Assembly (NCBI GenBank): GCA_963971405.1
Contig: OZ020485.1
Span: 35,917,921 to 35,981,920 of the forward strand
Length of the DNA: 64,000 bases
Direction: 5' to 3'
Origin: Psococerastis gibbosa
Taxonomy: Eukaryota > Arthropoda > Insecta > Psocodea > Psocidae
A program made the position numbers and the translations under genes. This document shows positions 20,850-33,835 of the stretch, piece by piece. The notes under the pieces were generated by a model. The model was not told the DNA's origin and ran no database searches. It worked only from the letters and a program-made list of their open reading frames with translations. How positions within the stretch are numbered: position 1 is the stretch's first letter; each line of letters starts with the position of its first letter.

Positions 20850-22480
20850 TAAACATAGTGCCTACCCAGTACCCATACAAATAAAAAAAGGTATGCCTCT
20901 CACTGTGACTAAACTAACCACAACCAGAACTACAAAATCGGCAAAATATACCTTAATACTTATAATAACCTACCAATAGATATAATATATAATATAATAT
21001 ATCTATATATGAAAAACAGCCCTACCCTTAAAATATTTATGAGTTAGCTAAAAAGATACGTAAATTAAACCACGTACGCCCTAACCCATGTCACAAACAT
21101 GCATAACTAACCTAACTACTAATATAACCTAACTTAACTAACATACTAACATTAACTACCTGTGTCATTAATTAACAAAATATAATAATTGACTAATGAC
21201 GCTCCCTGTAATTAAGTCATACACAGCAAATGCCAGCGACTATAGAAAAAGAAAGAAATTGTTTTTGTAAACGCTTGGAAATTTATTTTAATATTATACG
21301 ACTAATTACAGTTTGAATAACACCTGAAATAATAAGTAACAGTGCCTATGCTCTTCTTGTTCCATACTTGTTCTAGTCCTATAGTAAAATACTATATTTC
21401 GTTTCACAGAGTCTCAAGTAACTTTCACAATCTGTTTATCATAAAATCGTATATAGAAGTTTCCCCCTAATTTCCAACCCCCCCCCCACCCCCCGCTGCT
21501 TCAGTTCAAATTGTGACTTTCTCGTAGCTTATGAACAGCCCCAAGTCAAGCTTTATTTCATAAGTTTTACTATACAACTTCAAAAGTGCCAGGTACATAC
21601 ATTATATATAATATTATACGTAATATTACGCTGGTTACCAATGAGCTCTGTTGCAAGAGATGAATCAATCTACCTTTTTTGGTATCGTGTGTTTAGTAGA
21701 AAAGTCAGAAAAATGTGATGTGTGCCCTGTGATTTTATTTGGCCTGAAGTACCAACTCCCAATAGCCAGTGATGTGCGGTGGAATGTGTAATACTCGCAA
21801 GAGAATCGCTGAATCAGTTGTAATGTATATTTTTCGAGAGATCAGAAGAACACTAGCACCAGGTGCATGCTGATTGAACCTTCGTGAACTTGATAAAAAT
21901 CAAGCGGAATCACCCAGAGGTGGAAGGCATGGCCATCCAATGCGGCAATATCCGCCCGGGAGACCACAACGTTTCAAATGAATCATGCAAGATGAAAAAT
22001 TCTGCTCTCGCTTATCCAATTTTCAAACGGTTATTTTTTTCTGCTCGTAAAACAAAATGGGTGTGTCGAAATAAGTGTCACTTCTTCTGTGCGAATTTTC
22101 ACTGCATATGTTTTTAGCCTGAAGAAGTAGGCTTATTTCATAATCATAAAAATGGCTGCAAAGTCTTTTATGTTGGGACTAAATTTGTGATGAGCACAGA
22201 GCAATCAACAGGTTTGGTGAGTCACAGTGGAATTATATCTCGGGTGTTTTGTTGAACCTTGGGGTTGACATGTTTGAGGGCGCTCGCTGCGTGGGATAGG
22301 GAGGAAATTTCTGCGAAGCGGGTCAATCCATGTCACCGAGATAACACATGACTACCGGATATTTCTACTTCGACGAATTTTAGAAAGCAATCAGGCAACA
22401 CATTTCCATTGCTGTCCGCGTGTATCAGTACAATTACGAGTAGTATCATGCCCTCTTATTGCTTTCCAATTTATACATAG
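20850..22480. other. No gene seen
   Basis: AT-rich, with a C-run at 21478-21496. Nothing recognisable. Confidence 0.5.
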
Positions 22481-22484
22481 TATA

Positions 22485-23080
22485 AGGAAAGCTTTGTTAT
22501 GGTCCAAATTTTCCATTCCGAGATTTCAACGGATTTACACGTTTTGAGGTCCCAGGAACCCAAAAAAGTGGTTTTTACGAAATGTCTGTCTGTCTGTCTG
22601 TGCATCGATTTCCGGGCAAACTACTCGGTCGGTTTTGGTGAAATTCGGCTTGTAGGTTCACAAAAATCATACCTCGGGACTGTTTTTTTTATTTTGGGCT
22701 ATCTCAATTCGGGGGGGTTTTATTTTCAAAAAACTCCAAAAAAACGTCTAAAAAAATTATTTATCCAAAACGGCTCCAATGATCCGGGGGGTCGCTTGCC
22801 CCTTGATAGTTTGCTTCTGGGGGTAAAAAAAAATAAAAATAACTAAATTTTAATGAAAAATGACTAAAAAATATTTTTTCTGTGAAACCTTTCCATCGAT
22901 GATTTCTACCTTCAGGCATGTTTTAGGTGTTAAATTGAGTAACGAAACCGGACAGACTGCTTTCCCAAAAAACTATTTGGTTTGGTGCAAAAAAAATGTT
23001 TTTGAAAATTCACGGTCAAATGCATTGCGTGCCCTGCCATTATTGCTGTGTGGTAATTTGTTGGTCTGACCTATCTAGAA
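22485..23080 (+). repeat. Dispersed repeat with GTCTGTCTGTCTGT core, copy 1
   Basis: It has the word order GAGATTTCAACGGATT, AGGTCCCAGGAACC, GTCTGTCTGTCTGT and a G-run followed by AAACTCCAAAAA. The same order is seen at 29505-29760 and partly at 53780-53860. No protein product is recognised. Confidence 0.65.
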
Positions 23081-24185
23081 TTTACCTCGCCTCCAGTGAC
23101 GTCAGGTGGACAACCCTCCCCCCTCCCCCCGAGATGCCCGAAATTTAACTATAGGAAAATTATTTACCATGAAATTACTCATTTTCTCTAGCTACTACTT
23201 GATAAATTGGAAAGCATGTTCGAGTAAACTCGGACTGGTTCGTTGATAATATGTAGGCCTACCTCCATTCAACATCATGAACCTCAAATTTCAGAAAAAA
23301 TACTTACTACTTACTAGCCAACGCCCCTCCTTGGCAGGTTAGCCATATTTGGTGACGCACTGACCATTATCTCCTCGCTGTCACCAGGAAAATGTCGTCC
23401 GTTTGGTCTTCTAACAGGGCTGGACCTGTTTCAGAATTTCAGGAAAAATATATGCATCAGAAATATAGGTGATGCAATCGAATAGTTAAGACATGATGAA
23501 TCCTTGTCTGAAGTAGACTCTCGTGCCTAAGGTCTTAATACAGATTTAGCACAAAAATAAACTCTGTAGGCTACCTCTGGGAAAACAATCGACACTGAAA
23601 AAAGGTTAAAGAAGCAGTGAAGCTGTAATTACTTTGCACTCAAGGGGAAGTCTATTAAAAATTTGAGCAAACAAAGTCGGCTCTGACACCTCATTCATGA
23701 GAATACTGCTAAAGAGGTCGCAAGAGGCAAGAGCAGTTTTGAGCACATTCTCATGTTTACAACTCCCTCTGTCACTCTCTCATTAAAATTCTATAAGAAG
23801 AAATACCAAGATGGCAGAGCTTCCTCACAGCCCCCAATGTTAAAGCCTTGTGGGAGAATTTCATTTCCCACCACTCCAATCAGAATGAGTTCTTTCTTAT
23901 TTTTACAACTTCCAGTATGGCCGCGTTTAGTCTGGAGATTTGTTTTACCAGTTGAATACCTCTGGGCTGTATCACTATCAACAACCACAAAACCTTTTTG
24001 TATTAATGCGATAAGATGTTTTATTTAATTGTAATATACAAGATTTTGTACTATACTATTGCATATTCATCTGTATCTTTGAAAAGGGGGACATCGAGAC
24101 AGCAGAGAGTGAGTAGGGATTCGCAAGAATGTATCCATGCACATGCACATCACACCAAGGACGGTAGTCTCCTACCGCGAAATTT
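23081..24185. other. No gene seen
   Basis: No recognisable coding or structured element. Confidence 0.5.
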
Positions 24186-24189
24186 TAAA

Positions 24190-24900
24190 ATGTGATGCCA
24201 TTGAATATATAACACTACAACCCCGTAGCCAGGATTTTTTTTTCGGGGGTGGCTGCGGCAACTGTGATCCTATCCAGTGTAAAAAAAATTTCTTGAATTC
24301 AATTGTATCTAGTGTATTCTTTTGAGGTTATGGTGTTACTGAGTATATATGATAGCATAGGCACACCAAACGTCAATTTCTAGGCGGGCTTAGTTTTGGT
24401 GCGAAGACTGACACACAATATTTTGCGGAAATGCGGACTAAATCCTAATGTTACCATTACGACGGTTTAGATTGAATAGAAATAATATTGCATTTCAACC
24501 CAAATGGGGGGTTCGGGGGTCTCCCCCCGGGGAAAATTTGAAAATATTAGTGCAAAATAGTGGGGTTTTTACGCATTTTAACAGCAGCAAAAGATAGATT
24601 TTACAAAGCTTACAACGGAATACTTACTCATAGAAATAATATTGCATTTAAACCAGAGGGGGGCCTCCCCCGGGGAAAAAAATCCACATATAAGTGCAAA
24701 CAGTGGGGTTTTACAGCAGCAAAGCTTACAAAGGCATGCATATTCATATATCTGCAAACAGGGGGGCCCGAGGGTCTCCCCCGGCGGAAATGTTTTTCAA
24801 AAGTTTTCATTTCGGGGGGGGGGGGGCTGCAGCCCAATAAGCGCCCCCCCCTTGCCTACGGCCTTGTAACACTAGTGTTATATATTCAATGGTGATGCTA
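24190..24900. mobile_element. Composite inverted-repeat element with internal tandem units
   Basis: The outer 20 bases CCATTGAATATATAACACTA occur at 24198-24217 and, complemented, at about 24874-24893. Next to them are CCCCGTAGCCAGG (left) and TTGCCTACGGCC (right). The inside holds about three decayed direct units of roughly 130-170 bp, each with ATAATATTGCATTT, GGGGTCTCCCCCGGGG-like and AGTGGGGTTTT words. Single units recur at 25930-26060 and 29160-29310. Confidence 0.7.
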
Positions 24901-25768
24901 TGGCATGAGACCTGTGGCCCTATTAGGGCGATTTGGGATTAACATAACACCGGGTTTTGTTTTTAATACCACATTAGCTCAAGCACCCGGAATAGGACTA
25001 AATTAATTCAATTGTTTTAAATAAATGAGTGCAAAATGCGCGGGAAATTCAAATTGATAAATTGATCCTCGGCTATTTTTTTGTGAGTTTTCAATTTTTC
25101 CCCCTTAGATGTGGACACATTAATTAATATTCTTAATATATTCCAAAATTCTATCAGTACATTTGACTGTTTATTAGTATTTCCTTCAATTATAAAACAA
25201 TGCAACCTGTCACCCAATAGGCAATAATTTATTAATTTGAATTTCCTGCGCGATTTGCACTCTTTTGCTTAAAACAATTGTATCAATAGCGTTGAGGTTT
25301 ATTTTAACACCGTCACGTGACGCCTTAGTAATGCGGTATAAAAAAATAAACCCTGATATAACGTTAATCCCTAATCGCCATAATAGGGCTGCTGCTGAAC
25401 GATGTTTATGTATTTTTTGTTACAGTATGTAAAATTCATGTGTATTGCTTGCCAAAAGATCTATAGTGAAATATTTCCCTCCGTGGCTTTAACTCGTTAA
25501 TAAGCCGAAGTAATATGCCTCTGGTCTCAATTCAAGGGAGTCAGAGGTCTCTCACTAATTTCTCCCAGGGGAGAATCCCTCCTCTTCCCGATAGTTGTCA
25601 TTATTTACACTTTATAGTGAACTAGCTCAGTATTGAGGAGGTGTCCAATTTCCTCATGGATCAAGGTCCATTTTTCCGGCCTATCTACCGCTGACACAAT
25701 GCCTGAATCTGCCTCCGAGGCCAGGAGAATAATGTGGGAATTCTGTATAAAAATGCAATAGACTATCC

Positions 25769-26293
25769 AGGGGTTCTCAAAGTGTGGGTCGCGGCGTGAT
25801 CTCGCTTGCCAGTTATACACTAGCCTATATAGAATTGAAATGAATGACTAGTTTTTTTCAATTTAAGTCATTTTTTTTAAAGATTGGCGTCCAAAACCGA
25901 TAAAAAAAACGCGGACACCGACCATTTTCGGCTTACAATTTCAAATTTTCCTCCGGGGGAGACACCCGGGCCCCCATTTTAGAGTGAGTAGGTAGTAAAA
26001 AGAATGCGTGGAAACCCGTTTCCTTTGGCCTATCCTTTGAAATATTTGCCTCGGGGGAGAGAGGGGGAGGGGGTAGTAAGGCGAGTTATCATATTTATTG
26101 GTCGCTGGATCCACCCTTCGGCTTGCCCCCCCCCCCCTTGCTCCTATTCCTGCGTACGTCCATGGACTGTAAGGCTATTTTTTAGGAAGGAAATCGAATT
26201 AAAAATTTGTAAAAAAAATGTAGTATTTAGTAGGTCGCGATGCAATTTTATATCATTTAAGGGTCCGCGACGAGAAAAGTTAGAGAACCTCTG
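25769..26293. mobile_element. hAT-like non-autonomous element
   Basis: The left end CAGGGGTTCTCAAAGTGTGG and the right end AAAGTTAGAGAACCTCTG are imperfect inverted repeats with the CAG ... CTG and GGTTCTCAA words of hAT elements. ACTAT flanks both sides, but an 8-bp duplication in register is not seen. The interior carries another repeat (GGGGGAGACACCCGGGCCCC). Confidence 0.6.
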
Positions 26294-26513
26294 ACTATTG
26301 TATTTTTAATATACAGTTCAATATAACATATACAATATTATTATGTATATACAGTATATCCTATATATATTTGTGCTTGGGCTAACACCAACTGCATGGC
26401 TCAACAGAATGGAAAATGCGGAGTGGTTAGATTCCACAAACGGAAACCATTATTGTATGATTATACTACTACTATATACTACTGGGTTGCAATCTTATAT
26501 GCAGTGTCTAAAT

Positions 26514-27106
26514 CAAAGACCTAGGGGTTAACTTTAGCAATGATTTTAATTTTAAAGCGCACATTATTAGTATGGTTGCATCTGCTTTGAAAACATTAGC
26601 ATTCACCATCAGAATATCACACTTCTTCAGAGACATTTCGACCATAATCCGCATATTTTACGCATTAGTTAGATATAAAGTCGAATATGGTAGTGTAGTC
26701 TGGGGGTTCTTACATTACTTACAATACTGAAATCGAGAAAGTGCAGATGTGGTTTTTAAGGTATATTTACTATAGAAGACATGGCATTTATCCTCACTAT
26801 GTGCATCACCCAGTGTCCACGAATCAGTTCTTACTAGAATTTGAAATAAAGATCGTTAGCCTCCAGGAGGAAAATTAATGACTGTATTTTTGGTTTTAGG
26901 TTACTTAATGGTTGTATTGACTGCCCTGATTTGTTATCGGGGGTACGTTTTAGAGTTAACGCGTTAAATTCTCGCTTAAAGAATGTATTTTTGTATGACA
27001 CTGCTGACGAACCTCAACTGGGCAGAATCCTTAGGCTACTTGACACGTATATAGAAATTGGCCCTTTTGGAACCTCTCAGTCTATTTTAAGACAATGTTG
27101 TTAGAT
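26514..27106 (+). pseudogene. Decayed jockey/CR1-type reverse transcriptase C terminus
   Basis: Reading from 26514 gives KDLGVNFSNDFNFKAHI, MVASALKTLAFTIR and YALVRYKVEYGSVVW, the thumb region of a jockey-like ORF2. A frameshift near 26735 then leads to VQMWFLRYIYYRRHGIYP. Further shifts and stops follow, down to a stop at 27106. A short 3' UTR and an ATT repeat (27190-27245) form the likely 3' tail. The copy is 5'-truncated and dead. Confidence 0.8.
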
Positions 27107-27189
27107 AGAATTGATTTAATGTTAGTTTGTAAGATTGTTATGTAACCTAAATTGGAGCTGTGGTCTGTTGGTTGCAATAGGCCTACATG

Positions 27190-27190
27190 C

Positions 27191-27245
<55 letters not shown>
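27190..27245 (+). repeat. (ATT)n microsatellite, probable LINE tail
   Basis: About 18 perfect ATT units, 85 bases after the LINE remnant's last codon. Confidence 0.85.
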
Positions 27246-27247
<2 letters not shown>

Positions 27248-27493
27248 TTACAATTTTAAATGGTATGAATTAAACTGATTTGAAATTAAAACTAAGTTTT
27301 TTTTTGCTAACACAGACGTGAAATAGAAAACATGTTGCATCATCTACAGCGTTTACTGTGCGAGCCCCCGACAAGTTGATTAACTTGGGGGCCCACAGGT
27401 TATTTGTATTATAAGGGTATAATTGTTAATTTATAAATATATTCCTTCGGCGCAGGGGAGTACCGGCCGAAGAAGAAAAAAAAAAAGGTACAT

Positions 27494-27859
27494 TTTAAGA
27501 GGACATGTTACGTAGAAAATGAGCACCGCAAAATTTGTTGCTTTTATTGACTTTTTATTTTTTATAATTTTAATAAACAAAACAAGTTATGAAAGATTTG
27601 GCTCATGTAAGTTGTAGAAGACTACTTCGTGCATCATTTAATCGGGTATTTTTAATTTTCAGTTTTGTGGTCTTTCCAAGACTCCTAAATTATTAGAAAT
27701 TTTAGTCCCCACTGCGGTATATTTATGAAAGAACTAATGTACCAATAATTTAATATATCCTATTACTTTGTTTTTCCTATTGCTTTGTTAATTAAATAAA
27801 AAATAAAAAGTCAACAAAGACAACTAATTTTGGGGTGCTACGCAGCATGTCGTCTTAAG
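27494..27859. mobile_element. MITE, family D copy 1 (366 bp)
   Basis: About 60-bp inverted ends: TTTAAGAGGACATGTTACGT / complement of GCAGCATGTCGTCTTAAG, continuing through GACTTTTTATTTTTTAT on both sides. The interior GGCTCATGTAAGTTGTAGAA is shared with 42261-42699. Confidence 0.85.
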
Positions 27860-29100
27860 CATTCAAGTTCTCCCTCGAAATAAATACATGGTTCGTCAGT
27901 ATTGATGAACCACATTGCCCTGTGCCAACGACCCCTTCAGAAATTATTGGTTGGGATATTATTATAGTGAATTTGTACTAAAATATTGAAAGCACAAAAT
28001 TTGGCCTGCTTTATAAGGTCAGGTGTGAGAGTAACGTGTTCATTCAAAAAAGAAAATTACGCATATATAACCCGAGAACGGGCCATTATTTTGTTATTCA
28101 AGTGCCTAAATAAATTCCACTCTTCTGCATTCGATTTCCCCTTTTAGGGTCTTGAACCTCTATTACGGTCAGCATAACAACCTACCTCATTATTTTTTCT
28201 TGCTGTCATTCAGCGTTCACTAAATCATTCAAAGTTAAAAAAAACTTTTCCTCCCTGTTTGTGATTACGGTATCTGTATTTTCAGGAGAGAGCTGTTGAG
28301 CAGCCTTCAAATGAATATTCACCCTTTTTGAATTTTTGCGAGCAAAAATTAACCAAGTTTTTCCATTTAAGTTTTCCATAAAAGTTACTGTAAAATTTGA
28401 GTATTGAATGAAAGGAGAAATGTAATCAGCAGCACGGTACTACAGATTTTTTATTGCTATTTTTGTTTTCATCTGTAACTTGTACTTATTTGAGAAAATA
28501 TATTACGATGTATTATTGTTAGCCATCATATATTGTATTATTTTTCCTTGGAACAACGCATCATTTATGTTTCTAATAACTCAAACGTTGTAGTAATGCT
28601 TGTTCCCTATGAGATGAGTTGTTTGGTTTATTTTACTAATTTATTTGGAAAATTAATGATAATAGTCGGAAATGAAACATCCTGACAAATACAACATTCC
28701 TTGTAAGCACAGTTTTTAGTTGAAACACATAAATATGTACTACCATAGGGACTATAGATGTGCTCAACAAATTATATGAACCAACATGTTACAAATCTAA
28801 AAATATGTTTTTATCTTGATATTGATATTTTTGTATGATCATTTTTTCAGTTTTCTTCATATTAATTCAGTTTTACATTTTTATCGATGTCATTGGCTGC
28901 AACCCCATAATGTTCCTTGTAATTATACTGCTAAACACTAGGCATTTATTTCTGCGCTGTAAGTTTGCATCGGAGGGACAATGTTCAGATCTTGCTTTAT
29001 ATGCGTCTAACTCAGTAATTTATAGTAGTATAGTATATATATATGTATACATAGTATATAGTAGTCTTGGACTATCTCAGTCAATTCAAATTATCATTAC
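27860..29100. other. No gene seen
   Basis: AT-rich. Short frames only. Confidence 0.5.
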
Positions 29101-29159
29101 CAGAGGCGCATAGTTTTAGAATGATGGCGGGGGCAAAACTAAGTATACCATGTGACGTC

Positions 29160-29345
29160 ATCAGGCAGGATAAGGAAAAATTGAAGATATAAGTGCAAAA
29201 TAGTAGGGTTTTACGCATTTTAATAGTAGTAAAGTATAGATGTAGATTTTACAAAGCTAACCAAGGAGTGCATACATATTGCTGCAAAGGGGCCCGGGGA
29301 GACATGAACCACGTCTTACGTTACTGGGGGGGGGGGGGCAAGTTG
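29160..29345 (+). repeat. Single unit of the repeat inside the 24.2-kb element, plus G-run
   Basis: It shares AAGTGCAAAATAGTAGGGTT, TTACGCATTTTAA and ATTTTACAAAGCT with 24540-24615. Confidence 0.7.
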
Positions 29346-29504
29346 GTCCGTGCCCACCCCCAAATTTACGCCCCTGATCATTATTGATATGAAGGACCAT
29401 GCTAATACTACAATAGCCCCGAATACACGAAAATTTGAGGAATATGACAAGTCTTGTTGCTTTTTTCATTTCTTATTTAAATACGTTTGCACTATTGTAT
29501 GTAA

Positions 29505-29760
29505 ACGAAGCTTTTTGATGGTGGAAATGATCGATTTTGAGATTCCAACCGATTGACACGATTTTAGGAGATCCCAGGAACCGATAAAAGTGTTTTTTTT
29601 TTTACAAAATGTCTGAGTGTCAGTCTGTCTGTCGGTGTGTCCGTCCGATTTGATGGCGTCCGGCATACGTATAGGATCAAAAAACATTGTCTAGGCGACT
29701 TTTTGTTTTTGTTTGATAACTCCATTGGGGGGGGGGGGGTGTTATATAAAAAAAGCCAAA
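29505..29760 (+). repeat. Dispersed repeat with GTCTGTCTGT core, copy 2
   Basis: It shares GAGATTCCAACCGATT, AGATCCCAGGAACC, CAGTCTGTCTGTC and a following G-run with 22517-22730. Confidence 0.65.
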
Positions 29761-31410
29761 AACGACAACACAGCTCCGATGATTTCTTTTAAATTCACAT
29801 GTATTTTTGTAAAACAAACCCACTAGTTTTTCTTGATGAAATTTTTTTGATTTTGTAATGTGCTTTTGCACAGAGCAATATATCCAAATTTTCGTTTTCT
29901 GTAGGCCTACATACGGGAGCGTCAATATCGCTTGCGGTATCTAATTAATTGAGGTTGTAGCAGAAGTGAGAAAGCTGGAACTGGGGGAGAGAGAGAGATT
30001 TAAACCTTTTTTCAAACCCTTTCCAAATCTCCTCAGTTAGGAATTTTTGCATCATTTTGAAGTAATTATATTCATGCGTGAACAATCTCCGAAATAATAA
30101 CTTATACGGCTGCTTTTTTAATGGAAATGAAAAATACATTACCGTAGATGGGTAAAGCCAAAATTGCGTCCGTTAAGATTGGGCTATGCTTATGTGGTGC
30201 AAAACCCACCCGTAAGTAGAGCATAGACAGCTTCCTCCCAAAGTATTTGGGATCATTTAGCCTAATTGTCTAGCGAACCCATTAAAAACATAATGAATGC
30301 AATGTGATGAGGTTCAGACTATTAAAGTCTATTAGAGTCCGAAGTGCGGTATCTACTCATGTCGTGTTTGAGCATATACTGTATAAATTATTATACAATG
30401 TGTTTAATTACAGACTGTGTTTTCAAACATAAGTTATTATAGCTGTTTTTGTCAAAAATAAAATATGCCAGCTAAGTCGGGAAGTGAAATGGTCCAGAAC
30501 TGTTTCTAAACATACCAAATTAACCATTTGACACTCAAAATCAGTAGCATTTTTATAGTAAAGAGGGATCTTTTGGACGCCAACGACAAGGCCATCCAGG
30601 CCGCAACGTTTTGGACCAACGTGTCTTAGGCCCGGACACGTTAAGTAGAAGTAGTAAAGAGGATTTTTTTTTTTACATACAGTATAATCCCAATGTCCGC
30701 ATACCATTTATAAAATTAAAGAACTTTGGTGTGGAAAATTGGCATTTTGAGATAGTAATGAATTTTAAACGAAGCAATGCTGTCGGTCACAGAGTTTAGA
30801 GCAGTCAGACTTAAAATAACGGTGACAGTGCGTGGGCGGAAAAATAGGCAAAATGTAGTAGACTTAACGGGTAATTGTCGCGTGGAAATACATAAAATCG
30901 TAAAAAATCAGAAACAAAGCAATAGAAATGGATTGGTTGTAGGTAATGTGAGCCGTAAGGCTCCTTCTTATGTTAAAGTTATGTTACAGTAACAGAACTT
31001 GAATAAAAAAATTATGGGTATGTATGATTATTATGAAGCTAGCAGTAGTTTGAAATACTTACATCAGACATGCGCAATAATACTCATGAATACACTACAA
31101 CAGAATTCTTAAGTACTGTTCAAGTTAATAAATGAAATGTCCCATACAGATTTTGTAATCGATAGGCAATTAGGTTACTTCTCTTAAAGATACAAAATAG
31201 CTTAATTTACAGAAATAAACATGGGCCAAACGAAATAAAACCAATTTGCAAATTAATAAAAGTCAAATTGAAAAATAAGAATAAAACACAATGGTGGCTT
31301 ACCACTCAACGACGAACGTCCAATACAAATACGTTCGAATTTTGAAATGCTGTAATTGTTTACATGAATATGTGGGTGAGAGCGTGTGAATGTGAATATA
31401 TGCATGCATT
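29761..31410. other. No gene supported
   Basis: Unrecognised AT-rich sequence. A basic 71-residue frame at 30777-30992 lacks any family match and is not called. Confidence 0.45.
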
Positions 31411-31415
31411 AGGCG

Positions 31416-31541
31416 GCTATTCCACTTGTCAATTTTTCTTCAATAATTGATGAGATTTTTTCTATACTCTATCTACTATGACCTGTGTCATCTCATCAAT
31501 TATTGATGCACAAATGACGGAATATTGACAAGTGGAATAGC
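31416..31541. mobile_element. Small palindromic MITE (126 bp)
   Basis: The ends GCTATTCCACTTGTCAAT and ATTGACAAGTGGAATAGC are exact complements. Inner TCAATAATTGATGAGAT is also mirrored. No target duplication is seen. Confidence 0.85.
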
Positions 31542-31564
31542 AACCCTAAACAAATGATCTCTTT

Positions 31565-31816
31565 TTACTTTTTCGTGTCCAAGCGCGTCCAAAACTGGGC
31601 GAAATTCATAGCCGCCACATTGGCCTCCCACAGGTCTTCAGGTGTGCAGCGGTGGGGGCAAAGGCTGCACAGGAACAGATGTTCTAGATCTTGGCGCTGG
31701 CCGCATGCGCAGAGGGTGTCATTTTCATCGAGCTGACCCCATCTAGCCCTGTTGGTCTTCGTACGGGCCGCACAAATGATCTCTAAAGATATACGCTTTA
31801 TATGCCAAATGCACAA
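31565..31816 (-). pseudogene. C-terminal remnant of a non-LTR ORF2 with zinc knuckle
   Basis: An intact 83-residue frame carries CACGQRQDLEHLFLCSLC and ends ...NFAQFWTRLDTKK. This is the zinc-knuckle and tail of jockey/CR1-like ORF2. It is 5'-truncated, just next to the MITE at 31416. Confidence 0.65.
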
Positions 31817-32439
31817 GCTTATAGTCTACAACAGCATAATATTAGAAGATTTTGTAATTGATAACATAAGAAGCTTTGATTTCCTCATTAGTTTTAAACA
31901 ATTTACCATCAGTTTCATTGCGGACAATTCAAAGCCACGCCTACAGCATTTTTTTGGGTAATGAAAATACAATAGGTAACATTTGTCTTTGGTTTAGCAA
32001 AGGCTCCAAACAACAAAATATTAGATAGCGCTAGGGGGCTAGGCCATTTTTCGGAGGCGAAATTTCATCGAATCATAAGTCCGACTGTAATACAAAGCAA
32101 CATGGCAGCCGCACCCCAATTATAATAATTGAAAATGTAATATTTCTGACATGCCCGCTGCTCTCACTCTAAATTATTGATTCTGGTTTAGAATTCCGGG
32201 AAATCTATCGGTAACTCAATTGGCAAGTTCGATCAGATCAATAAATTAATTCGCCCAATCTATCTCATAAACAATTTTTAATATATTATATCCTTGTTAT
32301 AATTTGAATTTTTCACTTTAATAATGTTCATTCCTTTCTCCTTGTTCTTTTCATAAAATTGCAAATAAAATGTTTTCCGCGGATTTTATGCTAAATAATC
32401 GAGAGCGTAATTGAGCCTGTCTTGAGGAAAGTTATCATT

Positions 32440-32830
32440 CTTCTTCTTTTGATGCCTCTTCTGTCGAAGATTGGCGATCATGACGGCAATTTGGACCTTG
32501 GACCTTTGACCTTGGACCTTCTCGGAAACGGCAAGCCGTGTACTGGCCAAACCACTGACTCACATTTTTCAACCAGGATGTTCTTCCTCTGCCGGGAGCC
32601 CTCTGTTCTTCTATTCCCTTGGATGATTACATCCAGAAGGCGATATTTTTCATTCCTCATAACATGACCGAAGTTGGTTAGTTTCCTTTTCTTAACCGTC
32701 AGCAGCAACTCTGATTCTGTATCCATTCGTCTCAGAACCTTAGCAGTAGTAACACGATCTCTTCAGGATATGCTCAGCATTTGTCTGTATACCCACACTT
32801 CAAATGCACTGATTCTCTTCTCCATAGCTT
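32440..32830 (-). pseudogene. RTE-type ORF2 C-terminal remnant
   Basis: The frame reads MEKRISAFEVWVYRQMLSIS, a stop where Trp is expected, RDRVTTAKVLRRM, then KRRKL-like VKKRKLTNFGHVMRNEKYRL and LDVIIQGNRR. This is the well-known tail of endonuclease-reverse transcriptase LINEs. It is decayed and not functional. Confidence 0.75.
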
Positions 32831-32921
32831 GTGTCAAAGTCCCTAGGAATATAACGATTGGGAACGATTGATTTTCTTATTTTAACTTAATTATTAAACT
32901 AATGGCCATATAATAATTTGA

Positions 32922-33060
32922 TCTGTTAAGAGGATTAGCTAAATAGAAAATTGGCACCCCAAAATTAAATAAAATACTTTTCATTTTAATTAACTCAGCA
33001 TGTTATTAAAAATTTGACTCACTTAAGTTGTAGGAAACTACTTTTTATCTGTATGAGCAG
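32922..33060 (+). repeat. Half copy of MITE family D
   Basis: It begins TTAAGAGGATTAGCTAAATA and GGCACCCCAAAATTAAATAA and shares CTCACTTAAGTTGTAGGAAA with the full copies. The right half is absent. Confidence 0.7.
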
Positions 33061-33660
33061 ACACTATGTTATAGGTAAGACCGGAACAATAATGTTCTCT
33101 TAAGTAAACACCTCAATTTATGGCCAAATTGTAGTTTGGACAGTATACAATCCTCAAAAGATCCTTAATGGGAATCGGTAAGTTCTTGTGAGTTGTGACC
33201 CCTCAAAAGAACAATAGCTGATAGCTCCGATCATTACAGTTACGAGCTTACTCTTCATCTCGCAGTTGACACAGTCCAGCAACTTCGGCAGTTCAGCTTA
33301 TTATTTATTAATGTCGGTAGAGGGCGAAGTAGGTACACATTATATGTTGACAAAGGGTATACCCACACGGTTGGTTGCTCTTATTGATGAGATAATTATA
33401 CGTTAGAGTAACGCTGAATGCCCAGCTCAGCAGTCATAACATTAAACTTACCGCACGGCACATCGCTTCCTCTCCGAGGAGTTCATTTTTATTTTTTAAA
33501 TTAGCGACTGTGAAGTGGAAACAACAGAAAGCCATTTGTTCATTAATCTAATGTGAGTGCTGTACTCATGCAGTATCGTTATTCAATAGTTTAGTCAATT
33601 TTTCACCTAAACAGCTTTTATACCAGCTATTATACTAATAACTGGTCAGGACATCTAGAG

Positions 33661-33715
33661 CAGCGGTTCTTAAACTGGGTGTCACGAGAACCTGCCCGGA
33701 GGGTCGCGAGGGAAC
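33661..33715 (+). repeat. Solo hAT-like terminus
   Basis: CAGCGGTTCTTAAACTGGGT with GGGTCGCGAGGG matches hAT ends, as at 25769. No partner end is found downstream. Confidence 0.5.
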
Positions 33716-33835
33716 TAAGAAATTATGCTTCTACTTCTTCAAGTTACAGCCGGCTGGCTGGTTGGCAGCAACATGATTGTGTCATTGATACCTCTCCTCC
33801 CCTCGATCCTGGCACTGTTGCTGCTGAGCCTCCGA

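Noticed and set aside
22499-22846. 115-residue frame in the GTCTGT repeat
   Set aside because: The frame follows simple repeat and poly-A/G runs; the same repeat at 29.5 kb has no matching frame.
25769-26293. 8-bp target duplication of the hAT-like element
   Set aside because: ACTAT occurs at both sides but not in register for 8 bp.
27190-27245. CRISPR or satellite array
   Set aside because: Plain ATT microsatellite; no spacer-repeat arrays exist in the window.
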